Of a stretch of 64,000 bases of DNA, positions 40,701-47,251 are shown in pieces; the first letter of the stretch is position 1; every line of letters begins with the position of its first letter. Location of the stretch: NCBI GenBank assembly GCA_000785145.2, contig JSZA02000001.1:62001-126000 (forward strand), given 5' to 3'. This DNA is from Candidatus Thiomargarita nelsonii. Lineage in GTDB: Bacteria; Pseudomonadota; Gammaproteobacteria; Beggiatoales; Beggiatoaceae. The notes beneath the pieces were generated by a model, which had not been told where the DNA came from, ran no database searches, and saw only the letters and a program-made list of their open reading frames with translations. The position numbers and the translations under genes are program-made.

Positions 40701-42892
40701 CCCCACTGTTTGATGTCATGGTCGTTATGCAAAACGTTGAAAATGTAGAATTTTCTATCGCAGATGTACAAGTCAGCCCCTTGTTGACAGAATACGGCAC
40801 GAGCCAATTTGACCTGACTTTAAGTTTTGAAGAGCGGCGCAATGGTTTATACACGACTATTTGGTACAACACCGACTTGTTTTTAGAAGAGCGGATAGTT
40901 CGCCTCATTCAACATTTTGAAACATTAGTCACCGATATTTTGGCTGATGCCAATCAACCCATTGCACATTTAAATATTCTGCCAAAATCGGAGCAGCAAA
41001 AACTGCTATTTAATCGCACCACAATAGATTGTCCTCGTGATAAGAGCCTAGTCGATTTATTTGAAGAGCAGGTGGAAAAATCACCCACAACAATTGCTGT
41101 TACTTTTGAAAATCAACAACTGACTTATAGTGAGTTAAACAGCAAAGCCAACCAAGTTGCCCATCACCTGATCGATTTGGGGATTGGCGCGAATGTGTTA
41201 GTAGGCATCTGTGTAGAACGCTCTTTAGAAATGGTGGTGGGCATACTGGGTATTCTCAAGGCTGGTGGTGCTTATGTGCCATTAGATCCCACCTATCCTC
41301 AAGAACGCTTGGCTTTTTTGCTGGAAGATTCACAAGTAGCTGTATTGTTGACGCAATCATCTATTAAAATCGCTGCTGCAAAATTGGTTGAGTTAGATAC
41401 CGATTGGGATATTATCTCTCAAAAAAGTGCCGAAAACCCAAACATAAAGGGCAATCCTGAAAACATTGCTTATGTCATTTACACCTCCGGCTCTACTGGC
41501 AAACCCAAGGGTGTGTTAGTAACCCATGCCAATGTGGCGCGTTTGTTTTCAGCGACGCAAGCTTGGTATCAGTTTAATGAACAGGATGTTTGGACGCTAT
41601 TCCATTCTTATGCGTTTGACTTTTCAGTTTGGGAATTGTGGGGTGCGCTCCTTTATGGGGGTCGTCTTATCGTTGTACCTTATTTGATAAGCCGCTCCCC
41701 GGAAGCCTTTTATGATTTACTTAGCAATGAAGGTGTCACCGTGCTCAATCAAACACCATCGGCTTTTGGGCAACTTATTCAAGTTGAAGTTGAAGAAGGT
41801 GCTGCTAAGCCACTGAATTTGCGTACTGTCATTTTTGGGGGAGAGGCGTTAGATATACAAAGTTTGCAACCGTGGTTTGAGCGACACGGTGATCAAAAAC
41901 CGCAATTGGTTAACATGTACGGTATCACGGAAACCACCGTACATGTCACCTATCGCCCATTGACTATAGGCGATTTGAATAGTCAGGGCAGTGTCATTGG
42001 TCGTGCTATTCCAGATTTGCAAGTTTATATCTTAGATCAGCATGGACAGCCTGTGCCTCTTGGTGTGCCGGGTGAATTGTACATTGGTGGGGCGGGTTTG
42101 GCTAAAGGTTATCTCAATCGTCCTAAATTGACAGCCGAAAAATTTATTTATAATAGATCATTAACAAATGATCGGCGGCTTTATAAAACGGGAGATTTGG
42201 GCCGTTATCTCTCAAACGGTGATATTGAATACCTTGGGCGTATTGATAGTCAGATTAAAATTCGTGGATTCCGCATTGAACTGGGTGAAATTGAGTCGGT
42301 GCTGGCAACTCATCCTTTTGTGCAAACCGTTATTGTGAGGGCTCAAAAACGAGCGGATGATAATCGCTTAGTAGCCTATATTATCCCCGTTCAGAAAGAG
42401 ATACCTAATACCAGTGAATTGCGCCATTTTCTCAGGGATAAATTGCCAGACTATATGGTGCCGGCTGCCTTTATAATGTTAGAGGCTTTTCCACTCACAC
42501 CCAGCGGTAAGGTTGATATCCGTGCGCTACCCACGCCTGATCAAACAAGGCCTAACATGGAAACCACGTATGTTGCTCCGCAAAGTGAGTTAGAACGCAC
42601 ACTTGCAGCAGTGTGGCAAGAAGCTCTTGGCGTGGAAAAGGTTGGCATCCAAGATAATGTGTTTGATTTGGGTGCTCATTCAGTCATGATTATCCAAGTG
42701 CGTAAAAAACTAGGGGAAATACTCAACCAAGATATTCCGGTGGTGCAATTGTTTAAATATCCGACCATCGGTGCATTAGCTGAATATTTCAGTCAGACGC
42801 AAGATAGTCAAGAAACAAGCACAGCAATGGTGCAGAATATTCAAAATCGAGCTGAAAAACGGAAAGCCGCCCAAAAACGGCGTAAACAGTAG
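28775..42892 (+). CDS. NRPS, 4705 aa: C-A(Ser)-T-C-A(Val)-T-C-A-nMT-T-C-A(Thr)-T
   Basis: Four modules. C1 has HHMVCDN (about residue 174) and A1 code DVWHISLVDK (Ser; T1 about 1042). C2 (HHIVSDA about 1234) precedes A2 DALWLGGTFK (Val-like; T2 has RGGHSL about 2097). C3 (HHTVSDG about 2287) precedes A3 DIWEMTADDK, unassigned, with acidic pocket positions. A3 is interrupted between A8 and A9 by an N-methyltransferase (about 3083-3340; STYTGQQL, LEIGCGTG about 3150). T3 is near 3583. C4 (HHIISDG about 3773) precedes A4 DFWNIGMVHK (Thr). The last carrier has LGAHSVMIIQV (about 4632) and a basic tail RAEKRKAAQKRRKQ, features of NRPS carriers that hand over to a PKS. There is no TE or epimerase. 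The start chosen is ATG 28775 (MSHRNELLAKLSPEKRKL), with AAGGA about 12 nt upstream. An earlier in-frame ATG at 28700 overlaps the glycosyltransferase and is less likely. Confidence 0.95.
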   Translation: MSHRNELLAKLSPEKRKLVLQKLQQQVATMPSIVPVSKDQAIPLSFAQQRLWFLDQLEGGSSHYNEFGASTIEGQLDVSAWQKSLTEIVRRHEILRTIFSTVNGSPVQTVMPLASNVGMPIIDLQALSATEQSEKVQCLAFEESQEAFDLANGPLVRFTLLRLGAESHVFFLNMHHMVCDNWSGNIFNREMLALYQAFSSNALSPLPALPVQYADFAHWQRQWLNGEVLEKQLQYWRQKLADAPALLELPTDKLRPHVQAFKGKHQHFQLNQELAQSLKTQCQKSGITLFMALLTAFVILLYRYSGQEDVVIGTPVANRNRRELENLIGLFINTLVLRTDLLGNPTVQELLARVRQITLEAYANQDIPFERLVESLQPKRNLSHTPLFQVMFGLHNAPAENRELSGLTFTPLDVENITAKFDITLLMKETDQGLVGVWEYNTDLFEAATITRMIGHFQTIIEGMVSHPEQRISELGLLSKSEQQQILVEWNKTVTPYPQDKCIHQLFEAQVERTPNAVALIFENQQLTYQELNSHANKLAHYLQTLGIKPEVLVGIYIERSLEMVIGLFGILKAGGAYIPIDPSYPQERVAFMLEDAGVSVLLTQNGLVAPNSKIPKNRRVYLDRDWAIISQASDNNPVSGIKPENIAYVIYTSGSTGQPKGAMNSHLGICNRLLWMQDAYQLTASDRVLQKTPFSFDVSVWEFFWPLLTGAGLVVAKPGGHQESDYLVNLIAKQKITLLHFVPSMLRVFLEAPDVENCNSLRQVICSGEELPFELQKRFFARLDAQLHNLYGPTEAAVDVTFWHCDRNSTLWRVPIGRPIANIQIYILDNHLLPVPIGVSGELHIGGVGLARGYLNRSELTQEKFIENPFGEEPGSRLYKTGDLARYLPDGNIEYLGRIDNQVKLRGFRIELGEIEAALAQHDAVRETVVIVQTDQSGDKRLVAYIVSIQEETTPSEWRQFLKAHLPEYMVPSHFVTLEALPLTPNGKIDRRALAQLSVNSYQGESFVAPRHPEEELLAGIWASVLGLKQPVGIYDNFFELGGHSLLVTQVVSRLRDTFSIELPMRRLFESPTIAELVLHIETARSETEIQAPPIIPVARNGKLPLSFTQERLWFLDQLEGQNAIYNIPAALRLNGELNLAALEQSFNEIIRRHEVLRTTVSMVNGQPVQVIAPSLTLQVAMVDLLPELEQSIEVQRLVTAEAQRPFDLAKGPLLRVTLLRLRQDEHVICVVMHHIVSDAWSTWIFIKEITALYEAFSKGQPSPLPELLIQYGDFTLWQRQWLSGDVLDQQINYWQQQLADVPSVLELPADHSRPSALTFRGHLTPFTLNEELTKQLKALSQRSETTLFMVLLAAYAVLLFRYSGQEDIVIGSPIANRNRKEIESLIGFFVNTLTLRIDLSGQPAFLELLKRVQKIALDAYTHQDTPFEQVVEAVQPERNLSHTPLFQVMFGLQNVPADTLKLPELTVTPLSVESGTARCDLTLLMEETEQGLTGVLEYSTDLFDANTIDRMIGHFQALLSAIVVQPQQLITQLQLLTDAEQHQLLVEWNNTQTAYPYDLCIHRLFEAQVEKTPEAVAVVFAEQQLTYRELNVRANQLAHYLQTLGIGPDVLVGLCVERSLEMVIGVLGILKAGGAYLSLDSSYPKDNLAFMLEDSQISVLLTQEKLVTRLPSHNARVVLLDSIIINNSQDNSISDVTADNLAYVSYTSGSTGRPKGVCINQRSVIRLVKNTNYASFTADRVFLQFAPLAFDASTLEFWGALLNGAKLVVMPPQTPSLEELGSVIRQHKVTTLWLTSGLFNQMVDERLEDLSSVRQLLAGGDVLSVPHVRKLLRELKDCQLINGYGPTENTTFTCCFPITESQIGTSVPIGRPIANTQVYILDAHLQPVPVGVPGELHIGGDGLAQGYLNRPELTAEKFILNPFGEAPNSRLYKTGDLVRYRVDGNIEFLGRIDNQVKIRGFRIELGEIETVLAQHSTVQETIVVVREYQANDKRLVAYIVPEQNVAAQNTPSELLNFLKEKLPNYMVPSALVMLDVLPLNPNGKVDRNALPAPENLVDEESYVAPRTPTEEILASLFANILKLEKVGINDDFFERGGHSLLATQLISRIRNAFSVELPLRQLFESPSIVDLAAHIDAACREELSQSAPAILPIARDKALPLSFAQERLWFLDQLEPGNPFYNVPIALRLKGRMLITALEQSLLALVQRHEVLRTTFAKVEGKAVQMIAPDFPTSPILKIVEVSEQQVQSLVIEEAQRTFDLAKDALLRASLLRLSETESILLLTMHHTVSDGWSLGVLVQELLAIYPAFSKGEPSPLPKLTIQYADFAHWQRQWLSGEVLETQLNYWKPQLAGAPPMLKLPTDRPHPAVQSFRGSSEQFYINGDVTKQLKYLTQQAGTTLFMTLLAAFATLLSRYSDQDDMVIGVPIANRNRAEIESLIGFFVNTLALRIDLSGNPTFPVLLERVRQVALDAYSHQDLPFEKLVDKLDIERDLSFNPLFQVMFALQNAPMETLELPDLNIVPLEMKRTSALFDIVLDIWEVDDYLVGVWEYNTDIFDTSTIIKMVGHFQTLLAGIAANPEQPIFKLPLLTDTEKHQLLSEGNGISKDYPVHNPLSNLFEKQVEATPDRVAAVHANQQISYAQLNERANQIAHWLRRVGIKRNDFVGILEERGIDFLAAMLGILKAGGAFLPIDPSYPDDRVRYMVTDSQIHTLITRSVLFDKIATDVEKSGYLRHLLFIDNKDIETEVTTNLSHLNEPTDIAYMLYTSGSTGLPKGTMVRHNGAVNHIYAEFDELAFHQNSAFLQSAPSSSDISVWQFLAPLLIGGRTVIVDFETVCDPVKLFKLIKLQQVTLIELVPVVMQGVLDHVAQLSPEERVLPDLEWAMVTGEAVSAALVNQWLHTYPTIKLVNAYGPTEAADDICQAVLDKPLSAVQLNVPIGKPLANLSLYILDRQLQLLPIGVYGEICVSGIGVGAGYWRNEERTCASFVKNPYAGDTIYRTGDLGRWLPDGSLEFVGRLDHQVKIRGFRIELGEIEGVLSQYPAVRETVVIDREDQPGDKRLVAYLVANMQDDGFQDQLNELHTEQVSLWQDLHEDSYSDAPSHDDPSFNIIGWDSTYTGQQLPDEEMHECVDTTIDRILALQPQNVLEIGCGTGLLMYRIVPHCKNYVGTDLSSVALKRLEDSKSFVNGMEHVTLLQKMADDFEGFETDTFDTLVINSVLQYFPSIDYLLQVLKGVFNVVKTGGAIFIGDVRSLPLLESYHASVQFYKAENVVTRLELDQRIRKQTVQEQELAIAPAFFIALKAHFPQISQVEIQPERGFFHNEMTRFRYDVIVRLKEKVESKTGEKELVWLDWQQEPLDFSAIRERLVKTEPPYLALRHVANARLKTETKVLGWLANAANTETVGQLRESLSAFETKNVDPEALWQLSQELPYDININCSVDKTDGSYDVIFKHHQWSESEQVLTDNLSLITDKPWSEYTNNPLQEKFTRKLLPQLRSFLKEKLPAHMLPTDFVVLKNFPLMPNGKVDREALPAPDTSRNILTEGYVAPSNPIEEGLATIWAEVLGLEQVGIHDNFFELGGHSLKATQVISRIHKDLGVEMALRDIFNGPTIAELAFELSTKSTTIYFDIERVPDAEHYPVSHAQRRLWVLAQMEGGSAAYHMASAIVLEGNIERAAFEQAFSALVERHESLRTNFISVDGEPRQQIHKQIDAQMGFMDLSFEADPQQRAQELALEDARTEFDLETEPLIRMSVLKLADKQSVLLFNMHHIISDGWSLDVLAREFIQLYTTPSLPPLRIQYRDYAFWQNNLLQSEAVTIHRDYWHEKLAGEIPALNLPTDFPRPPVKTYNGKQYCHLTTVPMPDLQNFSRQHNVSLFMTLVALVKVLFYRYTAQEDIIIGSPMAGRDHADLENQIGFYVNTLVLRDHISGEMSFADFLQQLRKTTLEAYEHQIYPFDRLVQDLNLHRDVSRSPLFDVMVVMQNVENVEFSIADVQVSPLLTEYGTSQFDLTLSFEERRNGLYTTIWYNTDLFLEERIVRLIQHFETLVTDILADANQPIAHLNILPKSEQQKLLFNRTTIDCPRDKSLVDLFEEQVEKSPTTIAVTFENQQLTYSELNSKANQVAHHLIDLGIGANVLVGICVERSLEMVVGILGILKAGGAYVPLDPTYPQERLAFLLEDSQVAVLLTQSSIKIAAAKLVELDTDWDIISQKSAENPNIKGNPENIAYVIYTSGSTGKPKGVLVTHANVARLFSATQAWYQFNEQDVWTLFHSYAFDFSVWELWGALLYGGRLIVVPYLISRSPEAFYDLLSNEGVTVLNQTPSAFGQLIQVEVEEGAAKPLNLRTVIFGGEALDIQSLQPWFERHGDQKPQLVNMYGITETTVHVTYRPLTIGDLNSQGSVIGRAIPDLQVYILDQHGQPVPLGVPGELYIGGAGLAKGYLNRPKLTAEKFIYNRSLTNDRRLYKTGDLGRYLSNGDIEYLGRIDSQIKIRGFRIELGEIESVLATHPFVQTVIVRAQKRADDNRLVAYIIPVQKEIPNTSELRHFLRDKLPDYMVPAAFIMLEAFPLTPSGKVDIRALPTPDQTRPNMETTYVAPQSELERTLAAVWQEALGVEKVGIQDNVFDLGAHSVMIIQVRKKLGEILNQDIPVVQLFKYPTIGALAEYFSQTQDSQETSTAMVQNIQNRAEKRKAAQKRRKQ
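31762..31786. repeat. TCAGTTA-type short repeats inside the NRPS linker
   Basis: TCAGTTATCAG, then TGAACAGTTATCAG, in the linker between A1 and T1 of the 4705-aa NRPS, encoding LSVNSYQG. It resembles degenerate TCAGTTA/TAACTGA heptamers, which are reported as dispersed repeats in Beggiatoaceae genomes. Confidence 0.4.
39177..39208. repeat. TAACTGA-type short repeats inside the NRPS methyltransferase-A9 linker
   Basis: TCACTGATAACT occurs twice (39177-39188 and 39191-39202), followed by GACAAG, encoding LTDNLSLITDK in a linker of the 4705-aa NRPS. It is the same heptamer flavour as at 31762. Confidence 0.4.
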
Positions 42893-42902
42893 AATTAAAT
42901 AG

Positions 42903-43007
42903 CCAATGCCTTTATGGTTGCTCCTTAACTTAATGGCAGTGGTGCTTTTAAGGGCAACCACTAGGGCATTGCCCCTACGAAGTGGTTGCCCGATACGATA
43001 TGGCAGA
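42903..43007. repeat. 'taggggcaat/ggttgccc' repeat with embedded 'cttaacttaatggca' block
   Basis: Contains CTTAACTTAATGGCAGT, AGGGCAACCACTAGGG, CATTGCCCCTAC, and GTGGTTGCCCGATACG followed by atatggca. It combines two repeat families seen elsewhere in the window. It lies just after the NRPS stop codon and may form hairpins in the 3' end of that mRNA. Confidence 0.65.
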
Positions 43008-43300
43008 TAGTTAAATTTTTGAAGGGGGGCAGTTGGCATTAAACACCAAAACCACAAAAATCAAAAAATATCAGCGGGTTCTTGATTTTTTTTGATTAAC
43101 CCTTATAAAGCATCCAACATGAGTTTATATTCAGGTTTGTGCGACTCTAACCTCGAACAAAAAATCGTCTACATACATAATATAATAAATCAACTGTTTT
43201 TTTAGTTAGCTAAGAAGTATTCACTCACATAACAACGTTTAGAATTTTTCAATGCGACTCGTTTGGGCTAATCTGCTATGAAATCCATAGTTAAAACTAA

Positions 43301-43368
43301 GGGCAACCATAAAGGATTGCCCCTACATGGCCGTGATTTATCGTAGGGGCAATCCCTTGTGGTTGCCC
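43301..43368. repeat. 'taggggcaat/ggttgccc' palindromic repeat upstream of ectB-like gene
   Basis: An inverted repeat with arms GGGCAACCATAAAGGATTGC and GTAGGGGCAATCCCTTGTGG ending ttgccc, and the family centre ccgtgatttatc. It ends 33 bp before the TTG start of the transaminase, so it lies in the 5' leader or promoter region. Confidence 0.7.
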
Positions 43369-43401
43369 CGTGAGGTTTTGAAGAATTAATAGGACAATAT
43401 A

Positions 43402-44661
43402 TTGAAGATATTCCAACAGCGAGAATCTGAAGTTCGCTCTTATTCACGCGCTTTTCCTACTATTTTTAGTACTGCTAAAGATGCCTATCTTTACGATACG
43501 CATGGCAAACAGTATATTGATTTTTTCAGTGGGGCTGGTGCTGTGAATTATGGGCACAATAATGCGGCAATGAAACAAGCCATTATCGACTATTTACAAG
43601 CCGATGGCGTGGTGCATAGTTTAGATATGGCCACAAAAGCCAAACGACAATTTCTGGAAAAATTTGAGTCTATTATCTTGAAACCGCGTTGTTTGGATTA
43701 TAAAATCCAGTTTTCGGGGCCAACTGGTACCAATGCCGTTGAAGCTGCTCTGAAGTTAGCCCGAAAAGTCAAAAAACGTGCCAATGTGATCGCTTTCACA
43801 CATAGTTTTCATGGTCTTTCATCAGGCTCGTTGTCTATTACCAGTAATACTTTTTATCGCCATGAGGCCTTTACTAATCGAACCAACGTCTCATTTGTGC
43901 CTTATGATGGCTATTTTGGGAAAAATGTTAACACGATTGATTATCTGAGACGGTTTCTTGAAGATAATGGCAGTGGTATTGATTTGCCTGCCGCTATTAT
44001 TTTAGAAACGGTACAAGCCGATGGGGGCGTAAATGTGGCGACGGTGTCGTGGCTACAACAATTAGAGCAACTTTGTCGAGACTTTGATATCCTACTGATT
44101 GTTGACGATATTCAGGTGGGCAATGGACGAACGGGGTCGTTTTTCAGCTTTGAACGGGCGGGCATTCAACCGGATATTGTTACACTGTCCAAATCTATCA
44201 GTGGGTTTGGTTTGCCGTTGTCTCTGGTTTTGATGAAACCAGAATGGGATCAATGGCTACCTGGTGAGCATACTGGTACTTTTCGAGGCAATAATCTGGC
44301 CCTCGTCACGGCAAATGAAGCTCTTCGCTACTGGGAAACGGATGATTTTTCCAAGTCTGTCAAAGGCAAAAGCCAATTGCTTGAAAAAACATTGCAGGAT
44401 ATTCAGGCGCGTTATCCTGAGCTTAACGCACAAGTAAGAGGTATTGGTTTGATTTATGGGTTGGATATTCCGGTGCCAGAAATGACTCAGGCAATTAGTG
44501 CTGAAATGTTTAATCAGGGAGTGATTATAGAATATTGTGGTGTCAAAGATAATGTGTTAAAATTCATTCCACCTTTGATCATTGAAGAAAATATACTCAA
44601 AATAGGTATGGAAACGATGAATCAAAGCATCAAAGCAGTCATCAGCCGCCGTTTTAGGTGA
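43402..44661 (+). CDS. ectB: diaminobutyrate--2-oxoglutarate transaminase (EctB-like), 419 aa
   Basis: A PLP-dependent class III aminotransferase of EctB type. It starts MKIFQQRESEVRSYSRAFP, the typical EctB N-terminus, and keeps FSGPTGTNAVEAALKLAR, HSFHGLSSGSLS, ILETVQADGG, VDDIQVGNGRTG and LSKSISGFG with the PLP lysine. It converts aspartate semialdehyde and glutamate to L-2,4-diaminobutyrate. The start is TTG at 43402: no ATG fits the conserved N-terminus, and a TAGGA-like site lies about 10 nt upstream. The length is normal for the family. No ectA or ectC is nearby, so ectoine synthesis is unlikely. In this setting the enzyme probably supplies Dab as an NRPS building block. A related role on a different amino acid cannot be excluded. 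Confidence 0.85.
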   Translation: MKIFQQRESEVRSYSRAFPTIFSTAKDAYLYDTHGKQYIDFFSGAGAVNYGHNNAAMKQAIIDYLQADGVVHSLDMATKAKRQFLEKFESIILKPRCLDYKIQFSGPTGTNAVEAALKLARKVKKRANVIAFTHSFHGLSSGSLSITSNTFYRHEAFTNRTNVSFVPYDGYFGKNVNTIDYLRRFLEDNGSGIDLPAAIILETVQADGGVNVATVSWLQQLEQLCRDFDILLIVDDIQVGNGRTGSFFSFERAGIQPDIVTLSKSISGFGLPLSLVLMKPEWDQWLPGEHTGTFRGNNLALVTANEALRYWETDDFSKSVKGKSQLLEKTLQDIQARYPELNAQVRGIGLIYGLDIPVPEMTQAISAEMFNQGVIIEYCGVKDNVLKFIPPLIIEENILKIGMETMNQSIKAVISRRFR

Positions 44662-44695
44662 TGAAAATTTAACTCTTAACGTTGGAGAAATTAAT

Positions 44696-45238
44696 ATGAG
44701 CATTACATCAACTCGGACAAACGAGCAACCGACAGGAAAAAAAGATACCAGCGATACCACTCGCATGGATGAAAGCCTGCAAAGACGGACTGAGAGAGCT
44801 GAACAAGCCCATAATACGGTCAAAAAATACACCTTGATTTCTATGGGAATAGCGGCGGTGCCATTCCCACTGGTAGATTTGGCCGCTGTGACGGGTCTCC
44901 AAATCAAAATGGTGCATAGCATTGCTAATCAGTATGAGGTACCATTTTCTCATAATTTGGTAAAATCACTGGTAGCCGCTCTAACCGGTGGTGCGTTAAG
45001 TGCCACAACGGCTGTACCAATTGCTAGTTTAGTCAAAGTGGTACCATTCATTGGACAGGTTGCTGGCTTTGTTGGTGGTGCTGTCATGTTTGGTGCAACT
45101 TCTTATGCCATTGGTAAGGTATTTATTGAACATTTTGAATCTGGTGGCACTTTCCTTGATTTTGATCCTGAAAACATGAAGGCGCATTTTCAAAAGCTTT
45201 TTGAAGAAGGACAAGAGTTGGCAACAGCCAGCAAATAA
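44696..45238 (+). CDS. DUF697-like small membrane protein, 180 aa (copy 1)
   Basis: The polar N-terminal 40 residues are followed by hydrophobic segments (about 45-65, 95-115 and 118-140), including GIAAVPFPLVDLAAVTGLQI, and a C-terminal motif HFESGGTFLDFDPE. The pattern resembles DUF697/YcjF-type membrane proteins. The molecular function of this group is not established. ATG 44696 has a good GGAG site. It lies 34 bp after ectB and 25 bp before the ABC exporter, so it is probably co-transcribed with them. A clear paralogue sits at 52686, before the TolC-type gene. Being placed twice beside export genes suggests a membrane or export accessory role, but this is inference. Confidence 0.65.
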   Translation: MSITSTRTNEQPTGKKDTSDTTRMDESLQRRTERAEQAHNTVKKYTLISMGIAAVPFPLVDLAAVTGLQIKMVHSIANQYEVPFSHNLVKSLVAALTGGALSATTAVPIASLVKVVPFIGQVAGFVGGAVMFGATSYAIGKVFIEHFESGGTFLDFDPENMKAHFQKLFEEGQELATASK

Positions 45239-45263
45239 ACGCTTATCCATTCCCTGCTAAATA

Positions 45264-46925
45264 GTGGGGATAATTGACTTAAAATTTTTAATTATTGTGA
45301 AGTTATTCGATTTTTTTAATAAATCCGATGCCCCGAAAACCCAAATCATGTTAATGGGGGCTCTTTCGGGCTTAGCTAATGGCTTGATACTGGCTATCAT
45401 CAATGTGGCGGCTGAACAAGTTTCACACAAAAGCGCAGAAGCCAAGTTTTTTTTACTCTTTCTGATTGCTTTTGCTTTGTTTATTTATACCCAAAGATAT
45501 GCTCTTTCTCAGGCAACCATAGCGGTTGAGGAACTGATTCTTCAAATTCGGGTCCGAATCGCTGATAAGATTCGTCGTAGCGAATTGCGTTTTTTAGAAG
45601 AAACCGGTTCCGCTAGCATTTACGCGCCACTCACCAGGGATAGCAATTTGATTTCGCAAATGGCTTTAGTCTTAGTGATGACCGGACAATCGGTTATTGT
45701 CTTGGTGTTTAGTGCCATTTACCTCGCTTGGTTATCACCACTGAGCTTAGTGATCACAGTGGTTTTTATTGGCAGCACAATAATCGTGTTTTTATCGCAT
45801 GAGAAAAAGATTTCCCAAGAGCTTCAGAGTGCCTCACAAAAAGAAACCGAATTTTTTGAAACCTTTGGACATATTTTAGAAGGTTTCAAAGAACTCAAAA
45901 TCAATAGCCGTAAAAATGATGATGTTTTTTGGCATATCGAGCAGGTTTCTAAGGAAACTCAAGAGTTTAAAGTGAGCAGTGGGTTGAGATTAGTGACCAC
46001 TATAATGTTTAGTCAAGTCAGCTTTTATTTATTACTTGCCATTCTAATTTTTATTATACCATTATTTAGTGAAACCCATAGTGATGTGATTTTCAAAATC
46101 ACAGCGGCTATTTTATTTATCATGGGTCCGATCAGTCAATTTGCGGGAGCAATACCCATGATTGCTAAAACCAATGTTGCCATCGAGAGTCTTTATCAAT
46201 TAGAAGCTCAACTGGATGAAGTGAGCATTCATCAGACTGAGCAAGTAAGCACGCCACCTATAGAAAGATTTCAAGAAATTAGACTGGATGACATGACATT
46301 TAATTTTAGCGATAAGTTTGGTAAGATCTTGTTTTCGCTAAGTTCTATCAACCTGACTCTCAAGCAGGGAGAAATGTTATTTATTGTTGGTGGTAATGGG
46401 AGTGGCAAATCAACCTTATTAAAGCTGTTGATTGGCCTCTACTATCCAACTAGCGGTTCTCTTTATGTTGATGATGAACAAATAGATTCCACTAATTATC
46501 AAAGTTATCGTGAATTATTTGCGATTATTTTTACCGATTTCCACTTATTTGATCGACTTTATGGTTTAGGTGAGATTGATGAGTCGCGTTTAAAGTCCTT
46601 GTTAGTTTTGATGGAATTAGACAAAAAAACAAAATATATTGATGGCAAGTTCACTAATTTAGAACTATCAACAGGGCAAAAGAAACGATTGGCTTTTATT
46701 ACAGCGGTTTTGGAGGATAAACCCATCTATATTTTTGACGAACTCGCAGCCGATCAAGATCCTTTATTTAGAAAACGTTTTTACGAGATCATATTACCCG
46801 ATTTGAAAAAACAAGGCAAAACCATTATTGCAGTGACACATGATGATAAGTATTTCTATACCGCTGATCGTGTAGTGAAAATGGATTCTGGAAAATTAGT
46901 CGACTACTATAGCACGCAAAAATGA
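45264..46925 (+). CDS. cyclic-peptide-type ABC exporter (SyrD/PvdE-like), fused TMD-NBD, 553 aa
   Basis: The N-terminal 300 or so residues hold about six transmembrane helices in the style of the cyclic peptide/pyoverdine exporter family. The C-terminal ATPase has Walker A GGNGSGKSTLL, a signature written LSTGQKKRLA, Walker B YIFDELAADQDP and the switch His in VTHDD. Half-transporters of this kind dimerise in the inner membrane and export lipopeptides or siderophore precursors, which suits the NRPS context. GTG at 45264 is taken as start; GTG at 45297 (KLFDFFNKSDAPK) is an alternative, and neither has a strong ribosome binding site. A TolC-type partner lies at 53277. Confidence 0.88.
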   Translation: MGIIDLKFLIIVKLFDFFNKSDAPKTQIMLMGALSGLANGLILAIINVAAEQVSHKSAEAKFFLLFLIAFALFIYTQRYALSQATIAVEELILQIRVRIADKIRRSELRFLEETGSASIYAPLTRDSNLISQMALVLVMTGQSVIVLVFSAIYLAWLSPLSLVITVVFIGSTIIVFLSHEKKISQELQSASQKETEFFETFGHILEGFKELKINSRKNDDVFWHIEQVSKETQEFKVSSGLRLVTTIMFSQVSFYLLLAILIFIIPLFSETHSDVIFKITAAILFIMGPISQFAGAIPMIAKTNVAIESLYQLEAQLDEVSIHQTEQVSTPPIERFQEIRLDDMTFNFSDKFGKILFSLSSINLTLKQGEMLFIVGGNGSGKSTLLKLLIGLYYPTSGSLYVDDEQIDSTNYQSYRELFAIIFTDFHLFDRLYGLGEIDESRLKSLLVLMELDKKTKYIDGKFTNLELSTGQKKRLAFITAVLEDKPIYIFDELAADQDPLFRKRFYEIILPDLKKQGKTIIAVTHDDKYFYTADRVVKMDSGKLVDYYSTQK

Positions 46926-47200
46926 TAAAAATGTGGCGTTCTGGCAAACACTTAGCGACGGCATCGGATCAAATTAGGTTGAAAAACTAAAGCCAGATGA
47001 AATTAACTAAATAGGATTCTGGATACGCCGATTAACCTAACGGAATAATTAAGTTATAAATTCAATAAAACAAATTCATTAGGCAACTAATGATGGTAAA
47101 AAAGAGATAATCCCTCAAATTATGAAGTGCGACTTTGGCAATATCCAGATTGGGGCTAATAACAGGATGTCGCCATAATTTTTTTAATATAGTTGCTAAA
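46926..47200. other. intergenic region after ABC exporter
   Basis: AT-rich DNA before the IS607-like element. I see no supported gene, RNA or terminator in it. Confidence 0.4.
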
Positions 47201-47251
47201 AATATAGTGAAATGTTGACAATATATAAATATTTCTATATTATGTTCACCC

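Larger units (their letters stand above)
42893..43401. other. intergenic region between NRPS and ectB-like gene
   Basis: A 509-bp spacer. Repeat copies occupy 42903-43007 and 43301-43368. The 290 bp between them is AT-rich. It holds only a possible 28-codon frame from an ATG near 43120 (MSLYSGLCDSNLEQ) with no ribosome binding site, perhaps a transposase remnant. No promoter or terminator is convincing. Confidence 0.5.

Noticed and set aside
43120..43203. 28-codon frame MSLYSGLCDSN...
   Set aside because: No ribosome binding site. The similarity to a transposase N-terminus is too weak to support a call.
590..43368. CRISPR array made of the recurring palindromes
   Set aside because: The copies are dispersed, vary in length, carry target duplications or inverted arms, and lack regular spacers or cas genes.
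43402..44661. Ectoine biosynthesis locus
   Set aside because: Only the ectB-like gene is present. No ectA or ectC lies anywhere near.
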